NCBI GenBank assembly: GCA_022563285.1
Contig: JADFNQ010000038.1
Location: forward strand, 1-9,504
Source of the DNA: Chloroflexota bacterium
GTDB lineage: Bacteria > Chloroflexota > Dehalococcoidia > SM23-28-2 > RBG-16-64-32
Length of the DNA stretch: 9,504 nucleotides
Direction: 5' to 3'
Under the pieces are notes generated by a model. That model saw only the letters and a program-made list of their open reading frames with translations, ran no database searches and was not told the DNA's origin. This document shows, piece after piece, positions 5,766 to 9,504 of the stretch. Both the position numbers and the translations under genes were made by a program. Every line of letters begins with the position of its first letter. The stretch's first letter is position 1.

Positions 5766-6194
5766 ATGCAGTTCCTTCAGCGCCTGCCCTTCCCCAGACG
5801 CCTCGCCGCTCGCGTCTGGCTGTTGACCCTGCCCTCCGCCCTGCTCTCGTTCGAGCGGCGGCAGCGCATCCCCAGGCTGCCAATCGGTCATGGGCGGCTC
5901 CTCGGCCTGGGCCTGATCGCGGTCGGCGTCGCCGTGGTACTCCGAGGCCAGGGGGCCGGATCGCCGTCCGCAGGGGGCGCGCCCGGCCTCTCCCGCCTTC
6001 GCGATAGGCCCGCAGTCGTCGGCGGCCTGCTCGCCCTCAGCGGCGTCGGAGTGCTGGTGCGCTCCCTGATGCTCATCGCCTACGCCATTGGCCTCGCCTT
6101 CGCCTTCGCCCGTGAGGCGGTGGAGCTGGAGGAGCCCCAGCTCCCCGGTCGCGGCGCCGGCGATGACTGGGAGTACGACGAGACCCAGGTTTGA
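5766..6194 (+). CDS. Degenerate paralogue of the preceding membrane methyltransferase
   Basis: The 142-residue product aligns by eye with the preceding gene: FERRQRIPRLPIGHGRLLGLGLI (29-51) against the RRQRLPKLPIGRWRFLGIPL block; RSLMLIAYAIGLA against RSLLLLLYVIGLV; and LEEPQL against VEEPQL. The GPYxYSRNP block is reduced to SRLRDRPAVVGG, and the FGGAYRDYM and VPRWLP blocks are gone, replaced by an acidic GDDWEYDETQV tail. It therefore should not bind S-adenosylmethionine in the usual way. The frame is intact with hydrophobic segments at about 42-58 and 85-110, so it may be a retained membrane partner protein or an early pseudogene. The ATG has no strong Shine-Dalgarno sequence; TTGACA overlaps its stop codon as in the first copy. 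Confidence 0.65.
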   Translation: MQFLQRLPFPRRLAARVWLLTLPSALLSFERRQRIPRLPIGHGRLLGLGLIAVGVAVVLRGQGAGSPSAGGAPGLSRLRDRPAVVGGLLALSGVGVLVRSLMLIAYAIGLAFAFAREAVELEEPQLPGRGAGDDWEYDETQV

Positions 6195-6219
6195 CACCGT
6201 TCGGGGGCTGATGTATGCT
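6191..6219 (+). promoter_or_regulatory. Promoter of the MaoC-SDR operon, overlapping the preceding stop
   Basis: A perfect TTGACA (6191-6196, containing the TGA stop at 6192-6194), a 17-base spacer and TATGCT (6214-6219) form a promoter starting near 6226. About 88 bases of leader containing a palindromic repeat precede the first MaoC gene. Confidence 0.55.
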
Positions 6220-6257
6220 CCCTGACGCAAACGTTAAGGTTTATCGCCCGTCCCCGG

Positions 6258-6300
6258 GTAGCTGCAGGCCTGCCCGCCTGTGGAGGGGCTGAACCCCTGC
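6258..6300. repeat. GTAGCNGCAGGCCTGCC palindromic repeat, copy 1
   Basis: The unit has GTAG, a GCAGGCCTGC palindrome (6264-6273) and an AGGGG/CCCCT hairpin with a 5-base loop (6284-6298). Most of the unit recurs at 8297-8340. It lies in the leader of the MaoC operon, directly against the Shine-Dalgarno sequence, so it might influence translation. Confidence 0.6.
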
Positions 6301-6313
6301 AAGGAGGCGCCCC

Positions 6314-6817
6314 ATGGCCCAGCCCAAAGCTCGTCCTGAGCCTGCCGAAGGAGCCTCTGTCATCACCGACAAGATGCGCGCCCAGATCGGCGTGGAGTCC
6401 GAGCCCCTCACATTCGAGGTCGACAAGACAGCCTGCCGCATGTTCGCCCGCGCCGTCGGCTACACCGATCCCATCTACTTCGACGAGGAGCAAGCCAGGA
6501 GCAACGGCTATCGCAGCATCCCCGCTCCGGTAGGCTTCCTCGGCCACCCCGTTTACAACCCCAACGCCCCCCAGCGCCTCGGTGGCTACTTCCGTACCGA
6601 TACGCCGTTCAAGCGCATCCTCAACGGCGGCACCGACATTGAGTACTTCGACACAATCTGCGCCGGCGACGTCCTCACCGCCACTAGCAAGCTCGTGGAC
6701 CTCAGCGAGCGCGAGGGCAGGATTGGTCCCATGCTCATTACCGTGACCGAGACCACCTACCGCAACCGGGACGGGAAGGTCGTCGCCAGGATGCGCGGCA
6801 CCGGCATCCAGTACTGA
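6314..6817 (+). CDS. MaoC N-terminal-type hotdog protein, non-catalytic hydratase half
   Basis: The 167-residue product matches the FAS1/MaoC N-terminal dehydratase-like family. Visible features are FARAVGYTDPIYFDEEQAR (44-62), GYRSIPAPVGFL (65-76), and GGTDIEYFDTICAGDVLTA (105-123). Tyr55 and Thr51 occupy the places where active MaoC hydratases carry His and Asp, so it is probably the structural partner in a hydratase heterodimer with the next gene, as in ChsH2/ChsH1 or HadA/HadB. A perfect AAGGAGG lies 6 bases before the ATG and fixes the start. Residues 5-15 are encoded by a palindrome-like repeat, which explains the odd KARPEPAEGAS stretch; conserved sequence begins near residue 24. Confidence 0.85.
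   Translation: MAQPKARPEPAEGASVITDKMRAQIGVESEPLTFEVDKTACRMFARAVGYTDPIYFDEEQARSNGYRSIPAPVGFLGHPVYNPNAPQRLGGYFRTDTPFKRILNGGTDIEYFDTICAGDVLTATSKLVDLSEREGRIGPMLITVTETTYRNRDGKVVARMRGTGIQY
6329..6354 (+). repeat. Interspersed repeat unit inside the MaoC coding region
   Basis: The 26 bases begin GCTCGTCCTGAGCC and end CCGAAGGAGC, an imperfect palindrome with GCTC/GAGC ends. From memory this is close to a repeat common between genes in many bacterial genomes. Here it is in frame and translated near the protein's N-terminus. Confidence 0.5.
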
Positions 6818-6825
6818 GATTCACT

Positions 6826-6853
6826 GTAGGGGTCGAGCATGCTCGACCCCTAC
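6826..6853. repeat. GTAGGGGTCGAGCA perfect palindrome, copy 2
   Basis: GTAGGGGTCGAGCA is followed immediately by its exact reverse complement, a perfect 28-base palindrome. It fills most of the 53-base gap between the two MaoC genes and ends 4 bases before the AAGAGGAG ribosome-binding region of the second. In mRNA it would fold into a stable hairpin that could set the ratio of the two subunits. Confidence 0.9.
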
Positions 6854-6870
6854 CACAAGAGGAGAGCGCT

Positions 6871-7302
6871 ATGCCAAACCAGCTCTACTTCGAAGACATC
6901 AGCGAAGGCCAGGAGGTGACCACCCTCACCCAGCACTGCGATTCCCAGCGCTTGGTCTACTGGGCCGCCGGCTCCGGCGACTTCTACCAGATCCACTACG
7001 ATAAGGACTTCGCCCAGCGCACCGGCCTGCCCGACCGCATCGTCCACGGCGCCCTCAAGCACGCCCTCCTCGGCCGCATGCTCCACGAGTGGGCCGGCGA
7101 CGAAGGCCGCGTGAAACGCGTCGCCTGCCAGTACCGCGGCATGGACATGGTGGAGAAGGACGTTATCTGCAAGGGGATCGTCACCGGCAAGCGCAGCCAG
7201 GACGGCGAGAACCTGGTGGACGTAGAAGTCTGGACGGAGACGCCCGAGGGCCAGAAGACCACCCCCGGCACCGCCACCGTCTCCTTGCCCTCGCGGAGCT
7301 GA
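6871..7302 (+). CDS. MaoC-like (R)-specific enoyl-CoA hydratase, catalytic subunit
   Basis: The 143-residue product is a single hotdog domain with the hydratase-2 motif at YWAAGSGDFYQIHYD (30-44); Asp37 and His42 are the expected catalytic pair. The family's GDxNPIH is changed to GDFYQIH. The RIVHGALKHALLGRML helix (56-71) follows. Such enzymes add water across the double bond of trans-2-enoyl-CoA, giving the (3R)-hydroxyacyl-CoA, a product that matches MFE-2-type dehydrogenases such as the next gene. GGAG lies 6 bases before the ATG. The stop is 5 bases before the following start codon, so it is cotranscribed with the SDR gene and probably paired with the preceding non-catalytic MaoC protein. 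Confidence 0.9.
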   Translation: MPNQLYFEDISEGQEVTTLTQHCDSQRLVYWAAGSGDFYQIHYDKDFAQRTGLPDRIVHGALKHALLGRMLHEWAGDEGRVKRVACQYRGMDMVEKDVICKGIVTGKRSQDGENLVDVEVWTETPEGQKTTPGTATVSLPSRS

Positions 7303-7307
7303 CCGCC

Positions 7308-8285
7308 ATGGCACTGCTCGAAGGTAAAGTGGCCATCGTCACCGGCGCCGGCCGCGGCATCGGTAAGGCGATCGCCATTCAGATGGCGGAACAGGGCGCT
7401 CGCGTCGTCGTCAACGACCCCGGCGTCGGGCCCGACGGCGCCGGACACGACAACGGGCCCGCCGACCAGGTCGTCGCCGAGATCGTGGACAAACGCCTCG
7501 CCGCCGTCGCCAACTACGACTCCGTCGTCACGATGGAGGGCGGCGAGAGCATCATCAAGACCGCCCTGGACTCATTCGGCCGGCTGGACATCCTGGTGAA
7601 CAACGCCGGCATCCTCCGTGACCGCATGATCTTCAACATGACGGAGCAGGAGTGGGACGATGTCATCTCCGTCCACCTCAAGGGCCACTTCGCCTGCATC
7701 AAGCCCGCCACCGTCCTCATGCGGCAGCAGCGATACGGTCGGATCATCAACTTCACGTCGGAGTCCGGCCTCACGGGCAACGCTGGCCAGGCCAACTACG
7801 GCGCCGCCAAGGCCGGCATCGCTGGCCTCACCCGCGTCGTCGCCCGCGACATGGGCCGCTACGGCGTCACCTGCAACGCCATCGCCCCCCGCGCCTGGAC
7901 CCGCCTCACCGCCACAGCTCCGGCGCAGCAGCGCGGGGTTCGGTCGGGAGGCCGCAGGCCTCGGCTGCCCGATGCGCCCCGGCGAGAGGAGCTGGAGCAG
8001 CTCGCGCCGGAATTCGTTGCCCCCATGGTCTGCTACCTCGCCAGCGACCACGCCTGGAACGTCAACGGCCAGATCTTCTGGGTCTACGCGGGCACCGTCG
8101 CCCTCCTCAGCCACCCGCTGCCCTCCCGGACCATCTTCAAGCACCGCATGTGGACGCTGGATGAGCTCTCCGACATGGTGCCCCAGATGATGGAGGGCGT
8201 CCGCAACCCGGCGCCGCCTGCGGACGATCTGGACGTGCCGGGGCGGGCCGAGCCAGAGCCGCAACCCCAGGCCGCCGGCCAGTGA
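7308..8285 (+). CDS. SDR dehydrogenase resembling MFE-2 (3R)-hydroxyacyl-CoA dehydrogenase, copy 1
   Basis: The 325-residue product has the classic SDR elements: TGAGRGIG (12-19), Asp37 after the second strand (NAD+ preference), NNAG (98-101) and the catalytic Ser151, Tyr164, Lys168. The VVVNDPG, VANYDSV, NAGILRDRMIF and VHLKGH segments resemble the dehydrogenase domain of peroxisomal multifunctional enzyme type 2, which oxidises (3R)-hydroxyacyl-CoA to 3-ketoacyl-CoA. Residues 208-226 are oddly Arg-rich, and a different frame looks more natural there. A C-terminal extension beyond about 265 ends in NPAPPADDLDVPGR. The ATG has GGAG 9 bases upstream; reading further upstream only overlaps the MaoC gene. 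The paralogue at 8491 shares much of the core. Confidence 0.9.
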   Translation: MALLEGKVAIVTGAGRGIGKAIAIQMAEQGARVVVNDPGVGPDGAGHDNGPADQVVAEIVDKRLAAVANYDSVVTMEGGESIIKTALDSFGRLDILVNNAGILRDRMIFNMTEQEWDDVISVHLKGHFACIKPATVLMRQQRYGRIINFTSESGLTGNAGQANYGAAKAGIAGLTRVVARDMGRYGVTCNAIAPRAWTRLTATAPAQQRGVRSGGRRPRLPDAPRREELEQLAPEFVAPMVCYLASDHAWNVNGQIFWVYAGTVALLSHPLPSRTIFKHRMWTLDELSDMVPQMMEGVRNPAPPADDLDVPGRAEPEPQPQAAGQ

Positions 8286-8296
8286 TATCCATCGGT

Positions 8297-8340
8297 GTAG
8301 CGGCAGGCCTGCCTGCCTGGGGCGGGGCTTCAGCCTCGGC
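8297..8340. repeat. GTAGCNGCAGGCCTGCC palindromic repeat, copy 2
   Basis: This copy contains a perfect GGCAGGCCTGCC palindrome (8302-8313), then a GGGGCTTCAGCC segment that corresponds to the AGGGGCTGAACCCC hairpin of the copy at 6258-6300. It starts 12 bases after the first SDR stop. Confidence 0.6.
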
Positions 8341-8346
8341 GCGGGA

Positions 8347-8373
8347 TGTAGGGGCGACCTTCAGGTCGCCCGC
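8347..8373. repeat. GTAGGGGCGACC palindromic repeat
   Basis: GGGCGACCT and AGGTCGCCC form 9-bp arms around a 2-base centre (8352-8371). It is the uninterrupted form of the composite repeat at 4316-4361. With the preceding unit it fills the first 90 bases of the 205-base gap between the SDR genes. Confidence 0.75.
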
Positions 8374-8416
8374 CTCGGTCTCGCCGTCGGGACGCGCGGA
8401 GCCGAGGAGTTCAGTC

Positions 8417-8438
8417 CGCGGCATTACTGGGAGCCGCG
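8417..8438. other. Hairpin in the gap between SDR genes
   Basis: CGCGGC and GCCGCG form a 6-bp stem with a 10-base loop. No convincing -35/-10 pair was found in 8374-8490, so the second SDR gene may depend on read-through from upstream or on a promoter of another type. Confidence 0.35.
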
Positions 8439-8490
8439 TAATTCATTGCGTGGAAGTGGTTTCTGTGAACGGGAGACGGACAACCAGACC

Positions 8491-9450
8491 ATGACAGACA
8501 AGCTGAAGGGACGCAACGCGGTAGTCACCGGCGCCGGCCGCGGCATCGGCAGCGCTGTTGCAGTCCTCCTCGCCCACGAAGGCGCCAGCGTCGTCGTCAA
8601 CGACCCCGGCGTCAACGTCGACGGCAGCGGCCACGACGCTGGGCCCGCCGACCAGCTGGTGGAGGAGATCCGCGCCGCCGGCGGCACCGCCGTCGCCAAC
8701 TACGATAGCGTCGCCGAACCCGACGGCGGCGAGAACATGGTCAAGCAGTGCCTGGACGCCTTTGGCCGCATCGACATCCTCATCAACGTCGCTGGTATCC
8801 TCCGCGACCGCATGATCTTCAACATGACTGAGCAGGAGTGGGACGACGTCATCGCCGTCCACCTCAAGGGCCACTACAACACCATCAAGCCCGCCGCCGT
8901 GCTCATGCGACAGCAGCGCTGCGGGCGCATCGTGAACTTCTCCTCCATCTCCGGCCTGCGGGGCAACTCCGGCCAGGCCAACTACGGCGCCGCCAAGGCC
9001 GGCATCGCCGGCCTCACCCGCGTCGTCGCCCGCGACCTTGGGCGCTACGGCGTCACCTGCAACGCTATCGCCCCCGGCGCCCAGACCAGGATGAGCGACG
9101 TCGTGCCTGAGTCGGCCCGCCAGCTGCGCGCCCAGCGGGGCATGGCCGCCGCCGGGCCCCCTCCAACTGTCGTGGAGAGGACCCCGGAGCAGGTTGCTCC
9201 CATGACGGTCTACCTCTGCACCGACGAGGCCTGGAACATCAACGGTAAGATCTTCCACGTCGCCGGCGGGATCGTATCCCTCGCCGCCGAGGAGGCGCCA
9301 GTACGCCGGATACAGAAGGACGGCAAGTGGGAGCTGGCGGAGCTGGTCTCCCTCGTGCCCGCGAACCTGCTGTTCGGCGTGGAGAACCCGGCGCCGCCGC
9401 CGCCGGACCTGGACCTACCCGGACGGCCTGCTCCCCAGACGCAGGTTTAG
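8491..9450 (+). CDS. SDR dehydrogenase resembling MFE-2 (3R)-hydroxyacyl-CoA dehydrogenase, copy 2
   Basis: The 319-residue product has TGAGRGIG (13-20), Asp38, NVAG (99-102, an unusual second position), and catalytic Ser152, Tyr165 and Lys169. GGTAVANYDSV (64-74) and AGILRDRMIF (101-110) again match the MFE-2 dehydrogenase type. It is a close paralogue of the previous gene, with stretches of about 95 percent nucleotide identity in the core but divergent regions at about 200-235 and 255-290, which suggests different acyl chains are handled. The C-terminal tail ends NPAPPPPDLDLPGR (299-312), shared with copy 1. An upstream in-frame TTG would add 15 residues; the ATG that begins MTDKLKGRNAVVTG fits the family better, although its GGGAG is about 15 bases away. 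Confidence 0.9.
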   Translation: MTDKLKGRNAVVTGAGRGIGSAVAVLLAHEGASVVVNDPGVNVDGSGHDAGPADQLVEEIRAAGGTAVANYDSVAEPDGGENMVKQCLDAFGRIDILINVAGILRDRMIFNMTEQEWDDVIAVHLKGHYNTIKPAAVLMRQQRCGRIVNFSSISGLRGNSGQANYGAAKAGIAGLTRVVARDLGRYGVTCNAIAPGAQTRMSDVVPESARQLRAQRGMAAAGPPPTVVERTPEQVAPMTVYLCTDEAWNINGKIFHVAGGIVSLAAEEAPVRRIQKDGKWELAELVSLVPANLLFGVENPAPPPPDLDLPGRPAPQTQV

Positions 9451-9452
9451 CG

Positions 9453-9470
9453 CTGCCCTCGAGGCGGCAG
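9453..9470 (+). terminator. Weak hairpin after the second SDR gene
   Basis: CTGCC and GGCAG form a 5-bp stem around an 8-base loop just after the stop, followed by TTA but no T-run. A second inverted pair (GCCGGC) lies farther on, toward the window end. Termination here is only a possibility. Confidence 0.25.
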
Positions 9471-9504
9471 TTACGCCGGCACCCCTCGTTCAGCCGGCGG
9501 CGCC

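Noticed and set aside
7089..7307. N-terminal extension of the first SDR
   Set aside because: It is an out-of-frame reading of the MaoC gene; the SDR nucleotide-binding motif follows directly after the ATG at 7308.
7572..8264. 230-codon open frame on the minus strand, and a similar 271-codon one at 8443-9258
   Set aside because: Both are antisense shadows of the two paralogous SDR genes and resemble each other only because the SDRs do.
4272..8373. CRISPR array
   Set aside because: The repeats are few, differ in type, are kilobases apart and have genes rather than uniform spacers between them.

Overview
The window is a GC-rich bacterial chromosome segment. Gene style (very C/G-rich third positions), a NADH dehydrogenase (complex I) operon next to paralogue-rich acyl-CoA catabolism genes, and many GTAGGGG-type palindromic repeats suggest Chloroflexota, perhaps a Dehalococcoidia/SAR202-like lineage. 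That placement is a guess from memory of such genomes; no rRNA or other decisive marker is present.

Left block (1-1981, minus strand): nuoA, nuoC and the 5' part of nuoD (cut by the window edge), encoding complex I subunits. nuoB, which usually lies between nuoA and nuoC, is absent; 84 bases separate the two genes. A good sigma-70-type promoter precedes nuoA. A second promoter points the opposite way, so 1982-2143 is a divergent control region.

Middle block (2144-4266, plus strand): a tight operon (gaps of 2 and 0 bases) of a DUF35 zinc-ribbon/OB-fold protein, a YbaK/EbsC-family aminoacyl-tRNA deacylase-like protein, and a thiolase-fold protein that lacks the nucleophilic cysteine. The thiolase-fold/DUF35 pairing and two well-placed tyrosines resemble the Ltp2-ChsH2 steroid side-chain aldolase more than a true thiolase. 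A repeat-rich gap (4267-4439) follows, then a PHP-family metal-dependent hydrolase.

Second middle block (5156-6194): two tandem membrane proteins of the isoprenylcysteine/phospholipid methyltransferase type. The second is a paralogue of the first that has lost the family's signature motifs. The promoter in front of each methyltransferase-type gene, and the one in front of the next gene, has its -35 box overlapping the 3' end of the gene before it.

Right block (6314-9450): two MaoC-type hotdog proteins (one without and one with the catalytic Asp/His pair, probably a split hydratase heterodimer) and two closely related SDR dehydrogenases resembling the dehydrogenase domain of peroxisomal multifunctional enzyme type 2. 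With the DUF35/thiolase-fold pair these could hydrate an enoyl-CoA, oxidise the (3R)-hydroxyacyl-CoA, and cleave the product by thiolysis or by a retro-aldol reaction. The substrate is unknown; a bulky, branched or polycyclic acyl-CoA is the natural guess. No acyl-CoA dehydrogenase, CoA ligase or regulator lies in the window.

Palindromic repeats fill the gaps at 4267-4439, 6195-6313, 6818-6870 and 8286-8490, and one appears to have entered the 5' coding part of the first MaoC gene. No tRNA, rRNA, CRISPR array or transposase was seen.
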